From positions 1 to 16,809 of the forward strand of contig DIKB01000119.1 of NCBI GenBank assembly GCA_002421445.1: a stretch of 16,809 bases of DNA, written 5' to 3'. Shown piece after piece: positions 1 to 5,663 of the stretch. The translations under genes were made by a program, and so were the position numbers. The notes below the pieces were generated by a model. That model searched no databases. It was not told the DNA's origin and saw nothing but the letters and a program-made list of their open reading frames with translations. Every line of letters begins with the position of its first letter. Position 1 is the stretch's first letter. The stretch comes from Dehalococcoidia bacterium UBA5629 (GTDB lineage: Bacteria; Chloroflexota; Dehalococcoidia; GIF9; UBA5629).

Positions 1-372
1 ATTGTGAAACATTACGGTACGCCATACGATAAACACAGCGCTGGCCGCTATAGCCCTCGAAGAATTAAAAACGTAAGCACAAGGCGAGTAACCGGAAACC
101 CTAATATGGCTAAAGTATCTACCAGCTATGTTGAAAGACAAAACCTGTCTATGCGTATGAGTATGAGAAGATTTACCAGACTAACGAACGGATTCTCAAA
201 GAAGATCGAAAACCAAATGTTCGCTACTGCGCTTTATTTTATGTACTATAACTATGCTAGAACACATAGGGCACTGGCTAACCCTTATCCTCACACGCCA
301 GCCATGGTAGCAGGATTAACGAATCATATCTGGACAATTGAAGAAATTGTAGGCTTAATGGGGCAACAATAG
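1..372 (+). CDS. IS1-type DDE transposase, C-terminal part (5' end outside window)
   Basis: This is the C-terminal part of an insertion-sequence transposase. The frame is open back to base 1, so the gene begins outside the window. The segment TSYVERQNLSMRMSMRRFTR followed by LTNGFSKKIEN is the conserved stretch around the catalytic glutamate of IS1-like DDE enzymes, and the Glu of YVERQ is the likely catalytic residue. The closing part, with YFMYYNYARTHRAL, TPAMVAGL and WTIEEIVGLM, is the usual C-terminus of this group. The last 49 bases overlap, tail to tail, a membrane-protein gene on the other strand, which suggests the element inserted into or beside that gene. No terminal inverted repeat could be paired because the left end is missing. 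Family-level call firm; activity unknown. Confidence 0.85.
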   Translation: MVKHYGTPYDKHSAGRYSPRRIKNVSTRRVTGNPNMAKVSTSYVERQNLSMRMSMRRFTRLTNGFSKKIENQMFATALYFMYYNYARTHRALANPYPHTPAMVAGLTNHIWTIEEIVGLMGQQ

Positions 373-956
373 CACTGATTTTTCAAGTATTCGTTTGTTA
401 AAATGCTTTTATCTATCAAACCAATAAACTCACAAATTTTTGATCTGATGAGTTCTCTCTGTTCTTTTATATCCTCTTTGCTGGCATTATTTGATATAAG
501 TACTTTGAGTCCATTTTCCAATAAACCTACTGATAATAAATATCCAGTGTAGCCTGTATCGATTGAGGGGCAATGCTGCTTAACATATTTGAATTCTTCT
601 GTATCATTAACAGCTAATAACAATTTTGATAATTTGCGATCTTTGGCGATCTTTTCGAAATCCTTTTTCATTGTAATTAGAGTATCTTTAACTTGCGTTA
701 GATGCCCACCTAACTCTAATTCGTATAATTGCCCCGCTGGCAATTGTCTGCTCTCCATATCACGTCTTTTGAACGATGGGTAAAAACCATATAGAGCCAC
801 ACCAACCGCAAGTACAAATACAACGACAAGCAATAACCACCAACAAACAGCATTACTTTGAGTAATCACATTTGTCTCCTGGAGCAACAATATGAGTAAA
901 GCAGTACCGAGTGAAACCAGGAGTAATGCAAGGGTTCCACAGAATTTTTTCCGCAT
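324..956 (-). CDS. hypothetical membrane protein with two N-terminal helices
   Basis: I do not recognise this 210-residue protein. It begins MRKKFCGTLALLLVSLGTAL and has two hydrophobic helices at about residues 7-27 and 37-60, joined by a short polar turn. A soluble, lysine- and glutamate-rich part follows (about 65-200) with helical segments such as KKDFEKIAKDRKLSKLLLAV. It is therefore probably a membrane-anchored protein with a cytoplasmic domain. The last 16 or so residues (around NQCYCCPIKP) are read from the antisense of the transposase gene, so the native C-terminus may have been replaced when the element inserted. The start codon lies in the arm of a perfect 10-bp inverted repeat. 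No clear Shine-Dalgarno sits at normal spacing; AAGGA lies about 18 bases upstream. Function unknown. Confidence 0.6.
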   Translation of the reverse strand: MRKKFCGTLALLLVSLGTALLILLLQETNVITQSNAVCWWLLLVVVFVLAVGVALYGFYPSFKRRDMESRQLPAGQLYELELGGHLTQVKDTLITMKKDFEKIAKDRKLSKLLLAVNDTEEFKYVKQHCPSIDTGYTGYLLSVGLLENGLKVLISNNASKEDIKEQRELIRSKICEFIGLIDKSILTNEYLKNQCYCCPIKPTISSIVQI

Positions 957-993
957 ACCCGTATTTTACCATCCTTAACACGGATACGGGTAT
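955..993 (-). promoter_or_regulatory. perfect 10-bp inverted repeat covering the start codon of the membrane-protein gene
   Basis: ATACCCGTAT (955-964) and ATACGGGTAT (984-993) are perfect reverse complements separated by 19 bases. Read on the minus strand, the start codon ATG (956-954) lies within the 3' arm and the only purine-rich ribosome-binding candidate lies in the loop. The repeat could be an operator or an mRNA hairpin that limits translation of the downstream gene. The repeat is seen; its role is inferred. Confidence 0.5.
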
Positions 994-1005
994 AGTTTTT
1001 ATTTT

Positions 1006-1034
1006 ATTTCATGGTTAAATGTTTCATTTTTCAA
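1006..1034 (-). promoter_or_regulatory. candidate sigma70-type promoter for the membrane-protein gene
   Basis: On the minus strand TTGAAA (1034-1029, five of six to consensus) is followed after 17 bases by TGAAAT (1011-1006, four of six). Transcription would start near 999, placing the inverted repeat at 993-955 at the extreme 5' end of the message. The region is AT-rich, so a chance match is possible. Confidence 0.3.
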
Positions 1035-1035
1035 A

Positions 1036-1064
1036 ATGATACACTACCTAATAGCCATTATACT
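1036..1064 (+). promoter_or_regulatory. candidate sigma70-type promoter for the aldolase-pyruvate kinase operon
   Basis: TATACT (1059-1064) matches five of six bases of the -10 consensus. ATGATA (1036-1041) matches four of six of the -35, with a 17-base spacer. Transcription would start near 1071, about 60 bases before the preferred aldolase start. Confidence 0.35.
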
Positions 1065-1133
1065 TGCTAAATCGAACCTGACAGGGTATATTGATCACAG
1101 AGTATGAAAGATTCTGTTGATGAGGATAATAAA

Positions 1134-2120
1134 ATGCGTACATTGAGTATTGGCAAGATCAGAGGCCTTCAGCAAATAACCACCGGTAAAGGAACCTTTG
1201 TCATTGCAGCTATCGATCACAGAGGATCCATTCGCTCAATGATCTCCCCGGACGAACCGGAGAACGTTACCTATGATCAAATCGTTGAAAGAAAGCAGGA
1301 GCTATGCTCCACATTGTCTCCGTATGTCAGCGCGATACTTCTTGATCCGGAGTTCAGCGCTGCACAATGCATAGCCGGCGGGAAAATCAGCGGGCGTGCC
1401 GGTTTATTGGTCAGTATCGAAGCAACAGGCTATGAAAACAGCCCCAGAGGAAGAATAACCCATGTCCTTGATAGATGGAGTGTAGATAAGATCAAGAAAA
1501 TGGGGGCTTCAGCGGTAAAAATTCTGTTATATTATCGTCCCGATATGCCCAATGTAGCAGCAAAACAGCTTGATACCATTCGTGAAATTGCAATGGACTG
1601 CATCAAGCAGGATATTCCCTTTCTGGTCGAGCCGGTAACTTATCCGTCGACACCGGGGGTCGCCGAGCCGGCTGAGCTTCGATCACGTCTTGTTATCGAA
1701 ACAGCACGACAGCTCACCAAATTACCCATAGATGTACTCAAGGCGGAATTCCCCGGAGACCTAGCGCATGAGCATGATGAGAATAAACTGATCGGGCTCT
1801 GTCGTGAACTTGATGCAGCATCTCAGGTACCGTGGGTTGTACTGAGCGCCGGTGTTGACTTTGAAACATTCGCCAGACAGGTCGAAATCGCCTGCAAATC
1901 AGGCGCATCCGGCTTTCTCGGCGGCCGGGCTATCTGGCAGGAATCGATGACCATGAGTAATCAGGAAGAGCGCTTACATTTCCTGTCAACCACGGTTGTC
2001 GAACGGATCAAGAAGCTCGCCGATATAGTGAATACATACGCTGTACCCTGGTACGCCAAATATGGGTTAAAGGCCGACGGGCTGGCAGCCATCACTATGG
2101 ATTGGTACAAAGGGTACTAG
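1134..2120 (+). CDS. lacD: LacD-type class I aldolase (tagatose 1,6-bisphosphate aldolase family)
   Basis: This enzyme should cleave tagatose 1,6-bisphosphate, and possibly fructose 1,6-bisphosphate, into dihydroxyacetone phosphate and glyceraldehyde 3-phosphate in the cytoplasm. It is 328 residues from this start, the normal family length. Visible motifs are AAIDHRGS (25-32), VKILLYY (128-134), FLVEPVTY (163-170) and DVLKAEFP (200-207). By alignment with characterised LacD, Lys203 in DVLK is the likely Schiff-base lysine and Glu166 the acid/base residue. I prefer ATG 1134 because TGAGGA at 1121-1126 lies 7 bases upstream; the in-frame ATG at 1104 adds ten residues and lacks a good ribosome binding site. 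Pyruvate kinase follows after 19 bases, and a PfkB-kinase stub after that, so this is a sugar-phosphate/glycolysis operon. The tagatose versus fructose preference cannot be read from the sequence. Confidence 0.88.
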   Translation: MRTLSIGKIRGLQQITTGKGTFVIAAIDHRGSIRSMISPDEPENVTYDQIVERKQELCSTLSPYVSAILLDPEFSAAQCIAGGKISGRAGLLVSIEATGYENSPRGRITHVLDRWSVDKIKKMGASAVKILLYYRPDMPNVAAKQLDTIREIAMDCIKQDIPFLVEPVTYPSTPGVAEPAELRSRLVIETARQLTKLPIDVLKAEFPGDLAHEHDENKLIGLCRELDAASQVPWVVLSAGVDFETFARQVEIACKSGASGFLGGRAIWQESMTMSNQEERLHFLSTTVVERIKKLADIVNTYAVPWYAKYGLKADGLAAITMDWYKGY

Positions 2121-2139
2121 CTGGAGGATACAAAAGTCT

Positions 2140-3573
2140 ATGGTTGCTCAGGAACGTCTACGAAGGACAAAGATAGTATGCACTATCGGTCCGTCCTGCA
2201 ATACTCCCGAGGGTATCGATGCACTTCTCCATGCCGGCATGAATGTGGCACGGCTCAATTTCTCTCATGGCAGCCATGCAGATCATGCTGCCAATATTAA
2301 AAACCTTCGTGTCTGTGCCGAACGCGAGAATATACCACTGGCCATCATGCAGGACCTCCCCGGTCCAAAGGATAGAACCGGCAAAGCAAAAAAAGGAGGC
2401 ATCATCCTCACGGAAGGTGCTGAGTTTACGCTGACCACAGATGCAGTCCTCGGCGATGAAAACCGCGTCTCCATCGAATGGCTCGACCTGCCGAGAAACG
2501 TGAAAATCGGCCAGACTATTCGCCTTGGCGACGGTTCTATGAAAATCGAGGTGCAATCTATCAGCTCTACCGATATCGTTTGCAAGGTCATCGACGGCGG
2601 CAGATTGACCGACCATCAGGGCATCAGCGTACCGGGCCTTGTCATAGAGGGAGCATCAATCACCGAGGAAGATTGGGAACATCTCGAATTCGGCATTCAG
2701 CACAAAGTGGATTTTGTGGCTTTGTCCTTTATACGAGATGCATCTGATATCCAGATGGTAAAAGATTTCCTTCAGAAACATGGAGCAAATATCGCCGTTA
2801 TTGCCAAGATAGAACGTCCTGAGGCGCTCGAAAATATCGATGCAATCATAGCAGTAGCCGACGGTATTATGGTGGCCAGAGGGGATCTGGGCATTCAGGT
2901 GCCTATTCAGAAAGTCCCGATGATTCAAAAGAAGCTCATTCAACAATGTAATATTGCAGGGAAACCGGTCATTGTTGCCACACAGATGCTGGAGTCAATG
3001 GTCGATTCCGCTTATCCCACACGAGCTGAAGCCACTGACGTTGCTAATGCTATTTTCGATGGTGCCGATGCATTGATGCTATCAGAGGAAACTGCTGTAG
3101 GGCGACATCCGCGAGACGCGGTTTCTATCATGGCGCAGATTGCACTGGAAGCTGAGGATGCGTTGCCATACGATGAGATACTGGCAACTAAAGGCAAGTC
3201 TCTGGAACCGAAAACTGATGATGCCATCAGTTACGCCGCATGCTATATGGCACATCAGCTCGGAGCCACAGCAATAATAGCCTTCACTACTTCAGGTGGT
3301 ACGGCACGGCGGGTTGCCCGTAACCGTCCCCGTGTTCCTATTCTGGCAATCACGCCTAATGAGACAACAAGACAGAGGCTTTTGCTATCATGGGGTGTCT
3401 ATACCTTCCGCATTCCCGTATCCGATAAGATGACCGATCTATTCCTCAAGGGAGCCAGAGTGGCTAAAGAATCTCAGTTTGCTAAAGAAGGAGACATCGT
3501 AATCATAACTGGCGGTGTCCCGATCGGATTCGCCGGTGGAACCAATTTACTCAAGGTAGAAAAGATTAAATGA
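2140..3573 (+). CDS. pyk: pyruvate kinase
   Basis: Converts phosphoenolpyruvate and ADP to pyruvate and ATP, the last step of glycolysis, in the cytoplasm. The 477-residue protein is full length. It opens with RRTKIVCTIGPSC (8-20). ARLNFSHG (37-44) supplies the ATP/PEP-site Arg and Asn, and IAKIERPEA (221-229) holds the catalytic lysine (223) and metal-binding glutamate (225). MVARGDLG (244-251) and ATQMLESM (280-287) are signature segments. The C-terminal allosteric domain is complete and includes FTTSGGTARRVARNRP. There is no extra PEP-utiliser-like C-terminal domain. GGAGG lies about 12 bases before the ATG. The gene lies 19 bases after the aldolase, and its stop codon overlaps the start of a PfkB-kinase stub as ATGA, indicating a translationally coupled operon. 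Confidence 0.96.
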   Translation: MVAQERLRRTKIVCTIGPSCNTPEGIDALLHAGMNVARLNFSHGSHADHAANIKNLRVCAERENIPLAIMQDLPGPKDRTGKAKKGGIILTEGAEFTLTTDAVLGDENRVSIEWLDLPRNVKIGQTIRLGDGSMKIEVQSISSTDIVCKVIDGGRLTDHQGISVPGLVIEGASITEEDWEHLEFGIQHKVDFVALSFIRDASDIQMVKDFLQKHGANIAVIAKIERPEALENIDAIIAVADGIMVARGDLGIQVPIQKVPMIQKKLIQQCNIAGKPVIVATQMLESMVDSAYPTRAEATDVANAIFDGADALMLSEETAVGRHPRDAVSIMAQIALEAEDALPYDEILATKGKSLEPKTDDAISYAACYMAHQLGATAIIAFTTSGGTARRVARNRPRVPILAITPNETTRQRLLLSWGVYTFRIPVSDKMTDLFLKGARVAKESQFAKEGDIVIITGGVPIGFAGGTNLLKVEKIK

Positions 3574-3683
3574 TTGCAACGGTAACGCTGAACCCCGGCC
3601 TGGATAGGACGATGACGGTGGATGGTTTGGTGGCATATGATGCTGAACGGTTGCTACCTCAGGTCAAGATTGACCCGAAGTAG
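3570..3683 (+). pseudogene. N-terminal stub of a PfkB-family sugar-phosphate kinase (1-phosphofructokinase/tagatose-6-phosphate kinase type)
   Basis: The reading frame MIATVTLNPGLDRTMTVDGL, continuing to VKIDPK and a stop after 37 codons, is the recognisable N-terminus of FruK/LacC-type kinases. Those enzymes begin M-I-x-T-V-T-L-N-P-A-L-D and reach a D-P-G-G-K-G-x-N-V segment at about this point. Here homology ends at D-P and a stop follows two codons later, so the sugar- and ATP-binding domains are absent. The start overlaps the pyruvate kinase stop (ATGA), as expected for an operon gene. An intact enzyme would have made the bisphosphorylated ketohexose cleaved by the adjacent aldolase. The minus-strand RRM gene begins its 3' end only 33 bases further on, so the break marks a rearrangement junction near 3676-3683. 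The stub cannot be active. Confidence 0.72.
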
Positions 3684-3716
3684 CGAACCGATGTAATTAC
3701 GTACTGCAAACAAGAT

Positions 3717-4085
3717 TTAACGACGTCGGGATTGGCCGCCCCTACCACCACCATAGCCACCACCTCTCCCGCCACCGCCACCGCCATAGCCGCCACCTCT
3801 CCCGCCACCGCCGCCGCCATAGCCGCCACCTCCTCGGCTATCCGTTTTAGGACGCGCTTCGGAAACATCCATCGTCCGCTCCCCCATCTTCTTCCCGTTA
3901 AGAGTAGCGATTGCAGATATTGCTTCTGATTTTGCCGGCATCTCAACAAAGGCAAATCCGCGAGGTTGACCAGTATATTTATCTTTGATGATGGCTACCG
4001 AGCTGACTTCCCCAAAAGCTGCAAACTCCTGCTTGATCTCATCCTCGGTTACTTCATGCGGCAGATTGCCTACGAATATGTTCAT
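3717..4085 (-). CDS. RNA-binding protein with one RRM domain and a glycine-rich tail
   Basis: A 122-residue single-stranded RNA-binding protein of the bacterial/cyanobacterial Rbp type, cytoplasmic. One RRM fills residues 1-79: RNP2 is IFVGNL (3-8), and RNP1 is RGFAFVEM (42-49) with the aromatic residues that stack on bases. Residues 84-118 are a low-complexity tail of RGGGGYGG-like units, a composition known from cold-induced RNA chaperones and RGG-box proteins. AAGGAGGA (4100-4093) is an excellent ribosome binding site 7 bases before the ATG. An intrinsic terminator of the upstream zinc-ribbon gene stands just before it, so expression depends on readthrough or on a promoter inside that short gap. 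Proteins of this type are often induced by cold; no direct cold-response element was identified here. Confidence 0.9.
   Translation of the reverse strand: MNIFVGNLPHEVTEDEIKQEFAAFGEVSSVAIIKDKYTGQPRGFAFVEMPAKSEAISAIATLNGKKMGERTMDVSEARPKTDSRGGGGYGGGGGGRGGGYGGGGGGRGGGYGGGRGGQSRRR
3735..3836 (-). repeat. imperfect tandem repeat encoding the glycine/arginine-rich tail
   Basis: Within the RRM gene, arginines recur at residues 84, 96, 107 and 115 and tyrosines at 89, 100 and 111, with glycine between them. The DNA therefore consists of imperfect units of roughly 33-36 bases rich in GGN and TAT codons. Such tails change length by slippage. It is not a CRISPR array, because the unit is coding and in frame. 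Confidence 0.7.
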
Positions 4086-4114
4086 TCGTCATTCCTCCTT
4101 CTTAATTCAAACAA

Positions 4115-4146
4115 AATACACAGGCAGTTATTGCTGCCTGTGTATT
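4115..4146 (-). terminator. intrinsic terminator after the zinc-ribbon gene
   Basis: The arms at 4115-4127 (AATACACAGGCAG) and 4134-4146 are perfect 13-bp reverse complements around the 6-base loop TTATTG. On the minus strand the stem is followed by TTTTGTTT. It lies 20 bases past the zinc-ribbon stop and about 30 bases before the RRM start, so it should end the zinc-ribbon transcript or attenuate the RRM gene. Confidence 0.75.
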
Positions 4147-4166
4147 GCATGGATTGCAAAGTACTG

Positions 4167-4466
4167 TTATTTGTTTACTCTGGTATAACAATCGCTACAA
4201 TAAACAGGCCTTCCCTCACGTGGTTCAAAAGGCACTTCGGTGCTTTTTCCGCACTGAGAACAAACCGCCGGAAACATCTGGCGCGCCCCCTGAGAACGCC
4301 CCGCCCCTGAATCTGATCGACTTGATTGTCGCTGTGCACGACAGTTTGAGCATCGTTTAGGATCGTTGGTAAAACCTTTGGTCGCGTAAAACTCCTGGTC
4401 TTTGGCGCTGAAGGTAAACGTAGCCCCACAATCGGAACATTGAAGTGATCTATCCTGGAAACCCAT
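4167..4466 (-). CDS. small double zinc-ribbon protein (CxxC-x17-CxxC family)
   Basis: A 99-residue protein with eight cysteines in four CxxC pairs. Cys10/13 with Cys39/42 form one ribbon (CSDCG...CSNCR) of the type annotated as a probable zinc-ribbon domain, and Cys69/72 with Cys90/93 form a second with exactly 17 residues between pairs. The two are joined by a serine-, arginine- and glutamine-rich linker (about 44-64). Each ribbon should bind one zinc ion. The function of the family is not established; nucleic-acid binding is plausible because the next gene encodes an RRM protein. GGAGG (4478-4474) is 7 bases before the ATG. A TCATTT-CGT-AAATGA dyad (4506-4520) in the leader may be an operator. 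The terminator at 4115-4146 follows. Confidence 0.85.
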   Translation of the reverse strand: MGFQDRSLQCSDCGATFTFSAKDQEFYATKGFTNDPKRCSNCRAQRQSSRSDSGAGRSQGARQMFPAVCSQCGKSTEVPFEPREGRPVYCSDCYTRVNK

Positions 4467-4599
4467 TGAATGACCTCCGCTAAATATAGTTGGTTAGAGC
4501 TTTGGTCATTTCGTAAATGAGAACACACACCATTGACTTTTGCGACCGCCTCACATAACAACCTCAGCTGATACCACTATACAGAAGTATATATATTCA

Positions 4600-4659
4600 A
4601 ATTAAATATTGCAAATTTAATTGGATTGCCTAACAATACACAATATGCTACAGTGTATT
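4600..4659 (+). promoter_or_regulatory. candidate promoter and dyads before the small coiled-coil gene
   Basis: TTGGAT (4621-4626) and TATGCT (4644-4649) with a 17-base spacer form a weak promoter candidate. AATACAC (4635-4641) and GTGTATT (4653-4659) form a perfect 7-bp inverted repeat around an 11-base centre that covers the -10. AATTAAAT (4600-4607) and ATTTAATT (4615-4622) form another, AT-rich, at the -35. The layout would suit repressor sites, but no regulator is identified. Confidence 0.3.
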
Positions 4660-4673
4660 ATTAGAGGTGTGCT

Positions 4674-4976
4674 ATGAGTATTAGAGATCCTGGAAACAGG
4701 AATTTCGGTCAGCAATTTAATTCTGGCAAACATGAACCGATGAATCAAAGCGGCGACTTCCTCAATGAAGTTGTGGGTATGAAAGAAGAGATCAGAGTTC
4801 TGAGTGGGTTTGAGTCAGGGGAAGATGCTCGAAGAAATGAGATGCTCTTCAAAGTAACTACAGAGATAGAGGACACCCAAAATGCATTGAGGCAGGCAGA
4901 ACAGCTTGTCTCACGGCTGAAAAATCGTCTTGAACAACTTGAAGGCATGCATCGCATTCTCACCAAAAAAAAATAG
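4674..4976 (+). CDS. small hypothetical protein with C-terminal coiled coil
   Basis: I do not recognise this 100-residue protein. The N-terminal 30 residues are polar and probably disordered (MSIRDPGNRNFGQQFNSG...). Residues about 34-95 are strongly helical with heptad-like spacing of hydrophobics and end in a basic KKK, so a dimeric coiled coil is likely. There is no signal peptide or membrane segment. AGAGG sits 7 bases before the ATG, and the gene is preceded by a 200-base divergent regulatory region shared with the zinc-ribbon gene, so it appears to be an independent unit. A hairpin with a T-rich tail (4999-5035) follows and may end its transcript. Confidence 0.6.
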   Translation: MSIRDPGNRNFGQQFNSGKHEPMNQSGDFLNEVVGMKEEIRVLSGFESGEDARRNEMLFKVTTEIEDTQNALRQAEQLVSRLKNRLEQLEGMHRILTKKK

Positions 4977-4998
4977 GCGGCATCTTGCAATCGGTAGA

Positions 4999-5035
4999 CA
5001 TGAGTCATAGTTGCAACTCATGCATTTGTTTTATT
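4999..5035 (+). terminator. candidate terminator after the coiled-coil gene
   Basis: CATGAGT (4999-5005) pairs perfectly with ACTCATG (5016-5022) around a 10-base loop and is followed by CATTTGTTTTATTT. The stem is only 7 bp and moderately GC-poor, so efficiency would be modest. An outer pair GCGGCA (4977-4982) and TGCCGC (5036-5041) encloses it. Confidence 0.4.
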
Positions 5036-5093
5036 TGCCGCTTCGAGAAGGCACTCCCAATCAAACTTACAAGCATAAAATAAGGAAATAACT

Positions 5094-5663
5094 GTGAAAA
5101 AGAAACCGGAGGAATTCTCTCTTGAATACGCTGGTTTCTGGATCAGACTCGGGGCAGGCATCGTCGACCTCGCAATCATTCTATCCTTGATCTACAGCAT
5201 ATCATCTATTGCTATTCGCGTACTCTCCAGCGTGACACCGTCGATTCCTGTCTTCAGCAATCTCCATTATGAACAAGGAATCATCGCGATTGTCGGCGTC
5301 TTAGAACAGGCTGATCCGGGCAAAAGGGATTTCTTCCTCATTATTGCTATCGCTAGCTTGATCACAATGTTGTATATGATCGGGATGTGGGTATGGCAGG
5401 GACAGACCCTCGGCAAAATGGTGACGGGTATTAAGATAATCCGAACCGATAGCTCACCGCTGACTTTTTCATATGCAGTCACCCGTTTTCTCGGACTCAT
5501 TTTATGCATAGCCATGCTTGGTATAGGCTTTCTCTGGATTATCTTCGATAGCCGTAAGCAGGGCATTCATGATAAAATTGCGGACACTTATGTCGTGAAA
5601 CTGCCTGTAAGGCAGGTAATGTTAACTGAATCATATATGAGAGGCCATGTCAGACAAACCTGA
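5094..5663 (+). CDS. RDD-family membrane protein
   Basis: A 189-residue integral membrane protein of the RDD family, named for a conserved Arg and two Asp. The family hallmark is visible as YAGFWIRLGAGIVDLAI (13-29), with the Arg and Asp near the start of the first helix, and a late FDSRKQGIHDKIADTYVV segment gives the conserved ending. Three to four membrane helices are visible, at about 20-45, 80-103 and 129-150. The family's role is poorly defined; some members have been linked to ion transport or stress tolerance, and nothing here decides it. The start is GTG with AAGGA (5082-5086) 7 bases upstream. The gene's last 17 bases overlap the start of glutamyl-tRNA synthetase, so the two are very probably co-transcribed and translationally coupled. 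Confidence 0.85.
   Translation: MKKKPEEFSLEYAGFWIRLGAGIVDLAIILSLIYSISSIAIRVLSSVTPSIPVFSNLHYEQGIIAIVGVLEQADPGKRDFFLIIAIASLITMLYMIGMWVWQGQTLGKMVTGIKIIRTDSSPLTFSYAVTRFLGLILCIAMLGIGFLWIIFDSRKQGIHDKIADTYVVKLPVRQVMLTESYMRGHVRQT

Noticed and set aside
1104..1133. Ten-residue N-terminal extension of the aldolase from ATG 1104
   Set aside because: No good ribosome binding site precedes 1104, while TGAGGA is well placed for ATG 1134, and family members begin at the MRTLSIGKI-like sequence.
2158..2616. 152-codon open frame antisense to pyruvate kinase
   Set aside because: Complementary to the catalytic barrel of pyruvate kinase; no start signal or domain.
3735..3836. CRISPR-like array
   Set aside because: The regular units are in-frame codons for the glycine-rich tail of the RRM protein; there are no unique spacers of constant length.
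4977..5041. Degenerate tRNA
   Set aside because: The outer and inner stems suggest a cloverleaf outline, but no D-loop or TTC-type T-loop with paired stem is present and there is no CCA-compatible 3' end.
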